Below, piece by piece: positions 1 to 7,098 of a DNA stretch of 9,358 bases. Location of the stretch: contig QHXA01000031.1 of assembly GCA_003222755.1 (NCBI GenBank), positions 1-9,358 of the forward strand, in the 5' to 3' direction. This DNA is from Acidobacteriota bacterium. Its GTDB lineage: Bacteria; Acidobacteriota; Terriglobia; 20CM-2-55-15. The translations under genes were made by a program, and so were the position numbers. The notes under the pieces are model-generated. The model was not told the DNA's origin. It saw only the letters and a list, made by a program, of their open reading frames with translations, and did not search any database. Positions within the stretch are counted from its first letter, which is position 1. Each line of letters begins with the position of its first letter.

Positions 1-79
1 CCGCGATTATAGCGCACGTCCGCTGCGCGTGGGCCAGATTGCGCCAATAAGAACCGTAACGGAAAAATCGGTACCACAT
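1..79. other. Non-coding left edge, no gene seen
   Basis: No convincing reading frame, RNA gene or regulatory site can be supported here. The only structure noticed is a weak inverted repeat (GCGCA at 12-16 with TGCGC at 24-28). It may be the flank of a gene lying outside the window. Confidence 0.4.
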
Positions 80-118
80 TGTAGGGCCCGTCTATGACCG
101 TCTATGACCGCCCCTACA
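80..118. repeat. Short dispersed palindrome, copy 1, with internal duplication
   Basis: The ends TGTAGGG (80-86) and CCCTACA (112-118) are complementary. The centre contains the 10-mer TCTATGACCG twice in tandem (91-100 and 101-110). If one 10-mer is removed, the 30-nt unit 80-119 matches the reverse complement of 3604-3633 at 27 of 30 positions (differences at unit positions 5, 8 and 10). Two copies in 9.4 kb, both outside or at the ends of genes, suggest a dispersed intergenic repeat family. The tandem duplication breaks the perfect hairpin seen in the other copy. Confidence 0.8.
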
Positions 119-131
119 GTTTGGACATTTC

Positions 132-341
132 GCACCGCAGAGCGGTGCTGGGAAATTAGCCAGGGGTACGCGTTTTTTGCGTACCCCTGGAATAGTTTGA
201 CAACCCTGGAATCCCCACCCTGAAAGGGTGTCGCGGACTCCTCGCAACCCTGCCGGGGTGCGATTCTTGGTGCGTCTCAATACCAGGGGTACGCAAAAAA
301 CGCGTACCCCTGGCTAATCTCCTCGCACCGCTCCGCGGTGC
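132..341. repeat. Composite palindromic element with 59-bp inverted arms
   Basis: The left arm (132-190) and the reverse complement of the right arm (283-341) agree at 55 of 59 positions by hand alignment. Each arm holds two smaller palindromes. One is a 17-nt REP-like hairpin, GCACCGC-3nt-GCGGTGC (132-148 and 325-341). The other is a 31-nt hairpin with a 12-bp stem (CCAGGGGTACGC) around a 7-nt loop containing T6 or A6 (160-190 and 283-313); these two 31-mers are exact reverse complements. The right end runs into the 3' end of the gene at 314-784 and supplies its stop codon. No transposase and no obvious target-site duplication were seen. It could be a non-autonomous mobile palindrome (MITE- or REP-like), a cruciform or RNA structure, or the remains of two inverted insertions. 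Confidence 0.85.
191..282. repeat. Spacer of the composite element with two extra small hairpins
   Basis: The 92 bp between the two 59-bp arms contain a 6-bp hairpin, CACCCT-GAA-AGGGTG (216-230), and an imperfect hairpin spanning 243-262 (CGCA...TGCG outside, CCC...GGG inside). Short hairpins are thus packed at close intervals through 132-341. A 62-codon minus-strand frame crosses this region (92-280), but its sequence is simply the translation of the repeats, so no gene is called. Confidence 0.6.
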
Positions 342-784
342 CGAAGCGTCTGTCCTTCAGCAACACTCCGGTTTTGCTCATTTATCGTGCAGAACGAAAC
401 TAGTTCCAATGGCTGTTCGACTTCCGACTCCAGCTCTTCGTGTTCGCCCACGCTGTCGGGCCAGATCCAAAAACCTCCGGTCAAAGGCGTCAGAATCCAG
501 CTGCCACAGATACTCCGCTGGTCGTGGAATCCGCGATACTCGACGCTGTGCATTCCGACATATGATTTCGTCCAGTTTGCTTCATTGATTGCGGGATCGA
601 ATGACCCATCGATGGTAAAGGCAGCGATGTCGTCGATGCCTTCGCCTGTGATCTTCCCGTCTGGTGTAAAGGTCAGACCCAGTCTCATTCGATGTTTGAA
701 CGGTTCATGCCCGTATAGATAATAGCCAGACCATGGTCCTGAAGGTGGAACACTGATGGGAGGACGGTCGTCCACCACTGTCAT
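314..784 (-). CDS. Conserved-looking small soluble protein of unknown function
   Basis: This 156-residue protein is not assigned to a named family. It has no signal peptide or membrane segment. It is rich in aromatic residues and glycine, with short beta-strand-like stretches: WSGYYLYG near residues 18-25, MRLGLTFTPDGKITGEGIDD at 33-52, and a C-terminal CGSW...GGFWIWP block at 93-109. This pattern suggests a compact beta-rich fold. The start was set at 784 because the ATG shares its A with the TGA of the YciI-like gene upstream (TGATG), a classic coupling overlap. A longer frame reaching 1000 exists but would lie over that gene in another frame. The acidic segment at residues 112-128 (EHEELESEVEQ) probably ends the original protein. 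The last nine residues (148-156) are encoded by the arm of the palindromic element, and the TAG stop at 314-316 lies inside it, so the tail looks acquired. Confidence 0.75.
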   Translation of the reverse strand: MTVVDDRPPISVPPSGPWSGYYLYGHEPFKHRMRLGLTFTPDGKITGEGIDDIAAFTIDGSFDPAINEANWTKSYVGMHSVEYRGFHDQRSICGSWILTPLTGGFWIWPDSVGEHEELESEVEQPLELVSFCTINEQNRSVAEGQTLRHRGAVRGD

Positions 785-1083
785 CACATTTTGATAGGCG
801 AGCTGGCGGTTTTTCCGACAACGGTCGCCCACTGTCTCACGCGCCAGTGCCTCACCAACCCATGCTTCACATATGGATCGGCAGCGGCGAAGCGCTCGGC
901 GACTTCCGGTGAAGGACCCTCGAACAATAGAACAGCCCCATCCACCGGATCGGCTAAAGCGCCACCAAGAATTAGTTCGCCACGCTCCGATGCCTTCCAT
1001 GCGAGTGCAAGGTGCTCTTTGCGGAACTCGCTTCTGCGTTCCAGGTACTCGGGAACGAGGTCGTAAATGAGTAGGTAGTGCAT
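784..1083 (-). CDS. YciI-like (YCII-related domain) protein
   Basis: This 99-residue protein fills a single YCII-related domain, a ferredoxin-like dimeric alpha/beta fold related to muconolactone isomerases. Visible family marks are the N-terminal strand MHYLLIYDLV, the RKEHLAL helix with the conserved His (H24), the GGALADP loop after ELIL (37-46), a VLLFEG strand (51-56), and the ADPYVKHGLV motif (68-77) followed by a last strand (RHWRVRQWATVVG). The family's conserved His/Asp pair has been proposed as an active site, but the substrate is generally unknown, so no reaction is assigned. No strong Shine-Dalgarno sequence is seen before the ATG at 1083. The gene is first of a two-gene unit: its TGA overlaps the ATG of the following gene by one base, so the two products are probably made together. 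It is transcribed away from the kinase at 1234. Confidence 0.88.
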   Translation of the reverse strand: MHYLLIYDLVPEYLERRSEFRKEHLALAWKASERGELILGGALADPVDGAVLLFEGPSPEVAERFAAADPYVKHGLVRHWRVRQWATVVGKTASSPIKM

Positions 1084-1233
1084 AGCGAACTCAGGTTAAC
1101 GCTTACAGCCGCCGATTTCATCATTCTTGACACGCATTTCACATGCCGTCGATGAGTGCCCCTCTATGGGACAAATCTTTTCTGAAAACTCCAACGGTTC
1201 ATAGCTGCACTGGCATTACAATTACCCACTTCA
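1084..1233. promoter_or_regulatory. Divergent intergenic region between YciI-like gene and kinase
   Basis: This 150-bp gap must hold the promoters of both outward-facing transcription units. On the plus strand a consensus -35 hexamer TTGACA lies at 1127-1132, but the best -10 candidate at 18 bp (GATGAG, 1151-1156) matches only three of six bases, so the promoter is tentative. No Shine-Dalgarno sequence precedes the kinase ATG. No convincing promoter was recognised for the minus strand and no operator-like palindrome stands out. Confidence 0.3.
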
Positions 1234-3609
1234 ATGAAACCAGTTCGAGCCAAATACGTGGGAGTCGCGCTGATAACGGCGGCTGTGTACGTGGTGGGCG
1301 CAAAGACGGGACTGACGCTGGCATTCGTGGCCGAGCAGGTTACAGTCGTTTGGCCGCCAACGGGAATTGCATTATGCGCGGTGCTTCTGTTTGGATATCG
1401 CATTTGGCCTGCAATCGCATTGGGCGCTTTCATCGCCAATATCACGACGAACGCGCCGGCAATCGCGTCGGTTGGCATCGCAACAGGCAACACGCTAGAA
1501 GCTCTCCTCGGTGCGTATCTGCTGAATCGGTTCGTCCGATTCCGGCCGTCACTCGAGCGGTTCAGAGACATCTTCGGCCTGTTCGTATTCGGCGCGATCG
1601 TCAGCACTACCGTGAGTGCGACGATCGGCGTGATGAGCTTATGCCTCACCGGAATGCAATCGTGGGAGCGATTCGGCTCGCTGTGGGGGGTCTGGTTTCT
1701 TGGTGACGCGATGGGCGATGTGATCGTCGCTCCGCTGGCACTCACCTTAGTTGCCGCCGAGTTTCGGCGCCGCATTTCCAAACGGGGACTAGGCGAATTC
1801 ATGGCGCTGGTGGTCGTGCTGAGCGCCATTGATTTGTTTGTTTTCGCCCGGCCGAGTCCCCTTGGCCCGAGCTATCATCCACCCGATTACGCCATCTTCC
1901 CAGTTTTGATCTGGGCGGCGCTGCGCTTCGGCACCTGCGGGACAGCAATCAGCGGATTCATCACTGCAGCGATAGCGGTGCTGGGCACGATTCAGGGTTT
2001 CGGGCCGTTTACGGCCGGTAGTACGAACGATAATCTGATTTCGCTCGAGTTGTTCATGTTTGTTGCCACGGCAACCGGTGTCATTCTCGCCGTTTCAGAA
2101 ACCAAGCGGGAATCGGCAGAACGCGCGTCCCACCAAAGCGAAGATCGATATCGTTCGCTCGTGCTGGCGTCATCGCAGGTCGTCTGGTCCACGAATGCCA
2201 CCGGCGATGTCGTTGAGGATTTGCCAACCTGGCGTACCTTCACAGGCCAAACTCGAGAAGAAATGATGGGCCGTGGCTGGGCTCGAAAACTGCATCCTGA
2301 CGACATTCAGCGAGTCAGCAAAGTATGGGAGCAGTCGCTCGCCACCGGGACGGCGCATGAAGTTGAATTCCGCGTGTCAGCCGCCGATGGCACATACCGC
2401 AACGTGCTCGGCCGAGCCGTTCCTGTTTTCGAGCGTGATCGCTGTATCCGCGAGTGGGTGGGAGCGCTGACGGATATCACGGACAAGAAAAAAGCCGAGC
2501 GCGACATGCTGGAAGCCAACCAGAGGAAAGACGAGTTCCTGGCAATGCTCGCCCACGAATTGCGTAATCCTTTGGCGCCAATCCGTAATGCTGTCGAGAT
2601 TATCCGGTCGTGCAAGACCGACTCCGCCAAAATCGACTGGACGTGCGATGTTATGGAACGCCAGATCCATCACATGAGCCGGCTTCTAGATGATCTGCTC
2701 GACGTGGCAAGAATCACTCACGGGCACATCCAGCTCCACAAACAGCCCACCGACCTGGCCACGCTGGTCCGGCGTAGCTTGGATGCGGTCCGCACTGTCA
2801 TTGAGAAAAAGAATCTTCGCATTGTTACGGATTTCGTACCAGGACCGGTTCCGATTTTGGCGGACGTCACACGCATGGAACAAGTCATCAGCAATCTATT
2901 AACGAATTCGGCGAAATTTACCCCATCCGGCGGTCGCATTTGGCTGACGGTTGATCATGAATCAGACGCTGCCGTCTTGCGGGTCCGCGACAGTGGCCGA
3001 GGCATCGCACCGGACTTATTGCCCAAAATTTTCGATCTGTTCGTCCAAGGTGAGCGATCTCTGGCAAGATCGGAAGGCGGTCTGGGAATTGGGCTCACGC
3101 TCGTTCAGAACCTGGTGCGAATGCATTCCGGCGAGATTGAAGCAAAGAGCGAAGGCCCCAATCGTGGCAGCGAATTCATTGTACGTCTAGCGATGCTTCC
3201 CGTTGTGCCAATACAGAGTGAAGAAAAGACCGAAGGACCTACCATGCTGAATGAAAGAAAACGTGTTCTTGTGATCGAAGACAATTTCGATTCTGCAGAG
3301 ACGCTGGCAGCCATGGTCGACATGATGGGTCACGAAGCGCACACGGCGCACGACGGGCCGTCGGGTATCGTGGAATTCTCACGTCTGAACCCTGCGGTTG
3401 TGCTTCTGGACATCGGTTTACCCGGACTCAGCGGCTTTGAAGTCGCGCAGCAACTTCGTTCGATTCAGAACGTGAATGGTTCCATCAAAATCATCGCCCT
3501 CACCGGCTATGGCAGCGATGACGATCGCGAGCGGACTAAAGCCGCGGGATTTGACCACCATTTGGTGAAGCCGGTGGATTTCCGCGTCCTGGAAAAATTG
3601 CTCCTGTAG
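1234..3609 (+). CDS. MASE1-PAS hybrid sensor histidine kinase with C-terminal receiver
   Basis: This 791-residue membrane hybrid kinase autophosphorylates on His and passes the phosphate to its own receiver Asp. Residues about 8-290 form a multi-pass MASE1 sensor (VVWPPTGIALCAVLLFGYR at 38-56; WGVWFLGDAMGDVIVAPLAL at 151-170), whose ligand is unknown. A PAS/PAC domain follows (about 303-422, ending GALTDITDKKKAE). The HisKA H-box HELRNPLAP puts the phosphoacceptor at H441. The HATPase domain has the N-box NLLTN (554-558), G1 DSGRG (586-590) and G2 GGLGIGL (615-621). The receiver (about 676-791) has acidic residues E682 and D683, phospho-acceptor D726, T757 and K779, so all key residues are present. 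There is no DNA-binding output; phosphate probably moves on to a phosphotransfer protein or regulator elsewhere. An in-frame TGA at 1183-1185 makes ATG 1234 the only good start, though it lacks a ribosome-binding site. The TAG stop lies inside a palindromic repeat, so the receiver ends abruptly at KLLL. Confidence 0.95.
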   Translation: MKPVRAKYVGVALITAAVYVVGAKTGLTLAFVAEQVTVVWPPTGIALCAVLLFGYRIWPAIALGAFIANITTNAPAIASVGIATGNTLEALLGAYLLNRFVRFRPSLERFRDIFGLFVFGAIVSTTVSATIGVMSLCLTGMQSWERFGSLWGVWFLGDAMGDVIVAPLALTLVAAEFRRRISKRGLGEFMALVVVLSAIDLFVFARPSPLGPSYHPPDYAIFPVLIWAALRFGTCGTAISGFITAAIAVLGTIQGFGPFTAGSTNDNLISLELFMFVATATGVILAVSETKRESAERASHQSEDRYRSLVLASSQVVWSTNATGDVVEDLPTWRTFTGQTREEMMGRGWARKLHPDDIQRVSKVWEQSLATGTAHEVEFRVSAADGTYRNVLGRAVPVFERDRCIREWVGALTDITDKKKAERDMLEANQRKDEFLAMLAHELRNPLAPIRNAVEIIRSCKTDSAKIDWTCDVMERQIHHMSRLLDDLLDVARITHGHIQLHKQPTDLATLVRRSLDAVRTVIEKKNLRIVTDFVPGPVPILADVTRMEQVISNLLTNSAKFTPSGGRIWLTVDHESDAAVLRVRDSGRGIAPDLLPKIFDLFVQGERSLARSEGGLGIGLTLVQNLVRMHSGEIEAKSEGPNRGSEFIVRLAMLPVVPIQSEEKTEGPTMLNERKRVLVIEDNFDSAETLAAMVDMMGHEAHTAHDGPSGIVEFSRLNPAVVLLDIGLPGLSGFEVAQQLRSIQNVNGSIKIIALTGYGSDDDRERTKAAGFDHHLVKPVDFRVLEKLLL
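3232..3246 (+). promoter_or_regulatory. Possible internal ribosome-binding site and start for a free receiver domain
   Basis: Inside the kinase gene, GAAGGA (3232-3237) lies 6 nt before an in-frame ATG (3244-3246, M671). It falls exactly in the linker between the HATPase domain and the receiver. Translation from here would give a 121-residue stand-alone receiver (residues 671-791). The main start at 1234 has no such signal, which makes the contrast notable. Coincidence is possible because the linker is rich in Glu and Lys codons. Confidence 0.3.
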
Positions 3610-3634
3610 GGGCGGTCATAGACCGCCCTTACAG
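3604..3634. repeat. Short dispersed palindrome, copy 2, overlapping the kinase stop codon
   Basis: This 31-nt sequence folds into a hairpin with a 14-bp stem (one G-T wobble at 3609/3629) and a 3-nt loop (3618-3620). It lies between two convergent genes and its left arm contains the TAG stop of the kinase (3607-3609). Reversed, it matches the unit at 80-119 at 27 of 30 positions after removing that copy's 10-bp duplication. It could act as a transcription stop in the 42-bp convergent gap, but neither side has a T-tract, so a repeat with incidental terminator function is the better description. Confidence 0.85.
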
Positions 3635-3651
3635 AACTCGGCGAATCTCAA

Positions 3652-6600
3652 TTACGGAAAGCTGGGTGTCGTGTCGTCGATGGAGCGCAAAAATGCGATC
3701 AACGCCTGACGATCGGCCGGATTCGTGACAAAGTGATGCCGCGTGCCGCCGAAAGTATCCTGCGAGCCGTTCAGAACCTCCTCGAGCGTCCGCGCCAAGC
3801 CACTATAGAAGTATGGCGCCGTTTCATGGGCGCTCAAAAGCGACGGAATGTTAAACCCGTTCGCCCCCAGTGGAGCGATAGCTTGTGAGATGTCCGCTGG
3901 GTTGGATCGAATCTCGTTTTCCCTCCCGCCACCGAGCGTAAAGGTTCCGACGTTAATCAGAACGTTGGGCCCTTGTGTGAGCGTCTGGCGCAGTTCCGCT
4001 CCGATAACGCGTTCATTGCCCAGACCGAGACCTACGTCAGGCGAAGGCGGCGGTGTGTAGTCGACCGTCGATCTGGTCCACTTGGGGCCGCCGTGACAAG
4101 TGGCGCAACTGAAGGCCGAAACCACCAGTCCCGATTGGCTGAACAATGAACGCCCGCTAACGACGGCGGATTCGCTGGCTTTCAATGGCGCGCGACTCGC
4201 GCGGACCTTCGTCGCGATCCATGTTGCAATCGCGTCCTGCCGTGCGTCTCGTTCCCCACTGCGAGCCGGAAGAAAATTATTGACGCCGGGGGGAGTTGAA
4301 ACCTGAAGACCCCGCCGAGCGCCCGCCAGATTTCCGCGCGTCACCCAAGCGCCGCTGGGCGTACCCGCCGGACCTGGAACCGGGCCGTTGGTCCCTACGG
4401 TCAGTTCGAGTATCGCCGACTGATCGCTTCCGGTGCCGTCAATTCCTCCCATCACGTAAATCTGGCTTGTGGTCAGCGTCCCACCTATTCCGAAGTGGGC
4501 ACGTGGTGCGGGCAAGGGCGTGTGCGGGGTAGCAACCAACGTACCTGCCTGCGCCTGATATTCCTCGACCGTCGACAACACTGTGCCCCCGGCATCCTGG
4601 CCACCGATTACAAAGATTCGTGATGAGACGCCCCGCAGGGCTGTTGCCGCCCCAAGACTCCGGCGTAACGTAATGCCCGGACTGAAGGGTGTCCAAGTTC
4701 CCGCGCCGACAGGGTCGGCTTGAAACCTTTGGACCGGAGTGGGATTGGCGACGGATGGTGCGGCTTCCGAGCCGGTGTTTCCCGACACCACATGGATGAG
4801 CTGTAATGGCTCGGCGGTATTGACTCCGCCCGCCACCGTGATTCCGAATTGAGCAACCGCCGTCGGCAGGGGAGCAACCGTCCGCCAGCTATCCGTGGAC
4901 GGGTTGTATTCCTGAACCGTGTTTACCGGCGCGGCTGAAGAGGACGTGCTGGCATACCCGCCAACCGCATAAATCCGAATGCCCTGATTTGTCCGTACGG
5001 CCGCCGCGCCAAGTGAATGACGCGGTGTAAAACCGGTCGAACTTCTCGGCGTCAGGACATTGGTTCGCGGGTTGAACTCCAGCACGGTGTTGGAGCCTGT
5101 AATGAGACTGCCCGCGCCAGCGCCCGCTCGCCCACCAATAATGAAAATGCGATCATCAATGAGCGTGGCCAGTCCGAAACCACGCCGCGCTCCAAGCAGC
5201 GCCGGCAGAGCTGCATCACCGGCCAGATCATTGGTTGTTGTCACGGCGCCAGTGAAATTCTGGAATTGCTCGATCAGTGCAGTGTCGGCCGGTGACGCAC
5301 CGCTGGCCCCACCCACAGCGAGGAACAGGCGATCATCGTCAATCAAGCCGCGTCCTCCGAACACTCCGCGCGTGTTCAATTCGAAGTCTTGATTTTCGTC
5401 GCGGACTGCACTCCAGTTCAGGATCCGCTGATCATGCGGATTGTTTTTGTTGAACATTCCATCGAGTGGAATCGTCTGCCTTGGACCTGCATCAAACATC
5501 CATGTCACACTGTCGGCGCGTCCATCCGGATGACATGTAATGCATCCGCCCCAAGACTCTTGCGACATCCGGCCCTCCGGCCCTCGGCCAGTGTAGAACA
5601 GCTCGGCGCCAAGCAGCGCGGCAGCTTCTGTGGTTCCGGGTTCAGGAAGAGCCGTTGAGAGTGCTGTGTCTTCGATTGTTGGTGCGGTCGGATTTGAAAT
5701 GTCGATCGCAGTCACTGACCGGCTAACAAAGTTGGATACGTATGCACGTTTCCCGTCGTCGTCGATGACGATCCCGCGGGGTGCTTTCCCAGGAATTTGA
5801 TCGCCGGTTACGTCGTGCAAATCGACACGCGTAATCGCCGATGGTCCAGCCACAAGCGGCGCCCCGATCGTCGGTATTCCCGCATTGTCGGCGGTGAGGC
5901 GCACGACGACATCCGAGTTCTGAATCACGACCCACGCATCAGTGCCATCGGGCCGCCACGCCATCGCAACCGGATTGGTAAGGAAGAGTCTCGGCGCGGG
6001 CGTCGTGGCCAAGTTGACTCCCTGATTCAAATTGAGCGGGGCTGTGCGGCGCACACTCGGATCGGTTTGGGCCGCCGTCGTTTCGGAACGAGTCAACGTG
6101 TCAAAGACGGATACCAGGCCTTGATTGTTGGAATTGAAGCGCAGTGGGCCGTTTGGTGATGCGCCCGTACTCACGACATATGCCTTCGATAGAAACGGAT
6201 GGATGGCAATCGACGCAAGCTGATTCGGAAATGCACCAGTCGGCGTTGTGAAGGTCTGAGGATTTGTCGACGCTACATTTGGGACCTGGCCCGGTCCCGG
6301 CGCCAGCCGGCCATTGGCATTGAAACCCGCATTCGCCAACGGTTCCAGCAGTACTGGGTTCGGAGCAGAAAGCGGCTTATTGCTGGCGGCCGAAATAGCC
6401 ACAACGCGTGCTTCGCGTTGGTCGTCCTGGCCTTCTTGAACCGCAGTCTTGCCGGCACGAAGTTGAGAAAAGAACATCCCAACGTAAATGGTTTCGTCGG
6501 AGTCGTCTTTGTTGCCATTGTTTGTCACCGCAATCGACCGCGGCGCTGTTCCAAACGCACTCAGATCAACGGTAGCGATAATATCGTCCTTTTTCGTATC

Positions 6601-7098
6601 GACAACCGTGAGACTGTTGGACGCGGAATTGGCAACGTACAGACGGTCCCCGTTAGGTGAGACCGCTACCGCCTTAGGTTCGGCGCCAACCGTCACAGTG
6701 TGGTGGATTTTCCCTGACGGAATATCTACGACCGATACCGTCCCGTCAAAGGAATTGGCGACGTAAGCAATTTTCTTCTGGGGATGCACCGCGACGCTGC
6801 TCGGCTCGCGCCCGACCGGTAACTCGAATTCTTTTCCGAGTCCGTTCTTATGCACCTTAAAAACGGTAATCGTATTCGCGTCCGGATTAACAGTGACCAA
6901 CATCTTCGAGTCTTGCTCGAGAGCGATCGTACTCGACTGCGAGGGCTGGGGTGGACCCGACGCGGCGGTTGCAGTCGTGGGACTGACAACAGAATTCGCG
7001 CCGGCCAAAACGAGGAACGGTAACAGAAACGCGCAAACAAAACACGCACTCCTGCGGTCGCGTGAGACTGAGCGGATTCGACCAAATCCAAATCTCAT
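3652..7098 (-). CDS. Exported YVTN propeller / split cytochrome c / Kelch propeller fusion protein
   Basis: This 1148-residue protein is predicted to act outside the cytoplasmic membrane. The start at 7098 has AGGAGGT (7105-7111) 6 nt upstream; ATGs at 7125 and 7164 lack such a signal. A Sec signal peptide follows: basic residues to about 16, a hydrophobic core at 18-33, and likely cleavage near TATAA (42-46). Residues about 60-470 are YVTN/YncE-like propeller repeats (AVHPQKKIAYVANSFDGTVSVVD; AVSPNGDRLYVANS). A cytochrome c segment has CITCH (519-523) and the stretch RQTIPLDGMFN. Residues about 585-930 look like a six-blade Kelch propeller, with GG or SG pairs at 596, 655, 713, 772, 832 and 884. 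A second cytochrome c part has CATCH (998-1002) and the FNIPSLL...TAPYFYSGLARTLEEVL end typical of the di-haem peroxidase/MauG group. No Met follows the second CxxCH, so its distal haem ligand is probably His, Tyr or none. Substrate is unknown; peroxidase, oxidase or electron-transfer roles are all possible. Confidence 0.9.
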   Translation of the reverse strand: MRFGFGRIRSVSRDRRSACFVCAFLLPFLVLAGANSVVSPTTATAASGPPQPSQSSTIALEQDSKMLVTVNPDANTITVFKVHKNGLGKEFELPVGREPSSVAVHPQKKIAYVANSFDGTVSVVDIPSGKIHHTVTVGAEPKAVAVSPNGDRLYVANSASNSLTVVDTKKDDIIATVDLSAFGTAPRSIAVTNNGNKDDSDETIYVGMFFSQLRAGKTAVQEGQDDQREARVVAISAASNKPLSAPNPVLLEPLANAGFNANGRLAPGPGQVPNVASTNPQTFTTPTGAFPNQLASIAIHPFLSKAYVVSTGASPNGPLRFNSNNQGLVSVFDTLTRSETTAAQTDPSVRRTAPLNLNQGVNLATTPAPRLFLTNPVAMAWRPDGTDAWVVIQNSDVVVRLTADNAGIPTIGAPLVAGPSAITRVDLHDVTGDQIPGKAPRGIVIDDDGKRAYVSNFVSRSVTAIDISNPTAPTIEDTALSTALPEPGTTEAAALLGAELFYTGRGPEGRMSQESWGGCITCHPDGRADSVTWMFDAGPRQTIPLDGMFNKNNPHDQRILNWSAVRDENQDFELNTRGVFGGRGLIDDDRLFLAVGGASGASPADTALIEQFQNFTGAVTTTNDLAGDAALPALLGARRGFGLATLIDDRIFIIGGRAGAGAGSLITGSNTVLEFNPRTNVLTPRSSTGFTPRHSLGAAAVRTNQGIRIYAVGGYASTSSSAAPVNTVQEYNPSTDSWRTVAPLPTAVAQFGITVAGGVNTAEPLQLIHVVSGNTGSEAAPSVANPTPVQRFQADPVGAGTWTPFSPGITLRRSLGAATALRGVSSRIFVIGGQDAGGTVLSTVEEYQAQAGTLVATPHTPLPAPRAHFGIGGTLTTSQIYVMGGIDGTGSDQSAILELTVGTNGPVPGPAGTPSGAWVTRGNLAGARRGLQVSTPPGVNNFLPARSGERDARQDAIATWIATKVRASRAPLKASESAVVSGRSLFSQSGLVVSAFSCATCHGGPKWTRSTVDYTPPPSPDVGLGLGNERVIGAELRQTLTQGPNVLINVGTFTLGGGRENEIRSNPADISQAIAPLGANGFNIPSLLSAHETAPYFYSGLARTLEEVLNGSQDTFGGTRHHFVTNPADRQALIAFLRSIDDTTPSFP

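Noticed and set aside
160..190. Hairpin with T6 read as a Rho-independent terminator
   Set aside because: The T6 run is in the loop, not after the stem, and an inverted copy occurs at 283-313, so it is a repeat unit rather than a terminator.
92..280. 62-codon minus-strand reading frame
   Set aside because: It is a translation of the palindromic repeat region and has no ribosome-binding site or recognisable protein pattern.
80..341. CRISPR array
   Set aside because: The repeats are inverted and palindromic with no regularly spaced direct repeats or unique spacers, and no cas genes are present.
785..1000. N-terminal extension of the small unknown protein to 228 residues
   Set aside because: It would overlap the YciI-like gene in another frame; the extension is Arg/Trp/Ser-rich shadow sequence, and the ATG at 784 with the TGATG overlap is a better start.
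1143..1706. 187-codon plus-strand frame over the kinase start
   Set aside because: It overlaps the well-supported MASE1 coding frame and has an Arg-rich composition typical of an out-of-frame shadow.
1164..1829. 221-codon minus-strand frame opposite the kinase
   Set aside because: It is antisense to the MASE1 membrane region, low in complexity, with no domain pattern.
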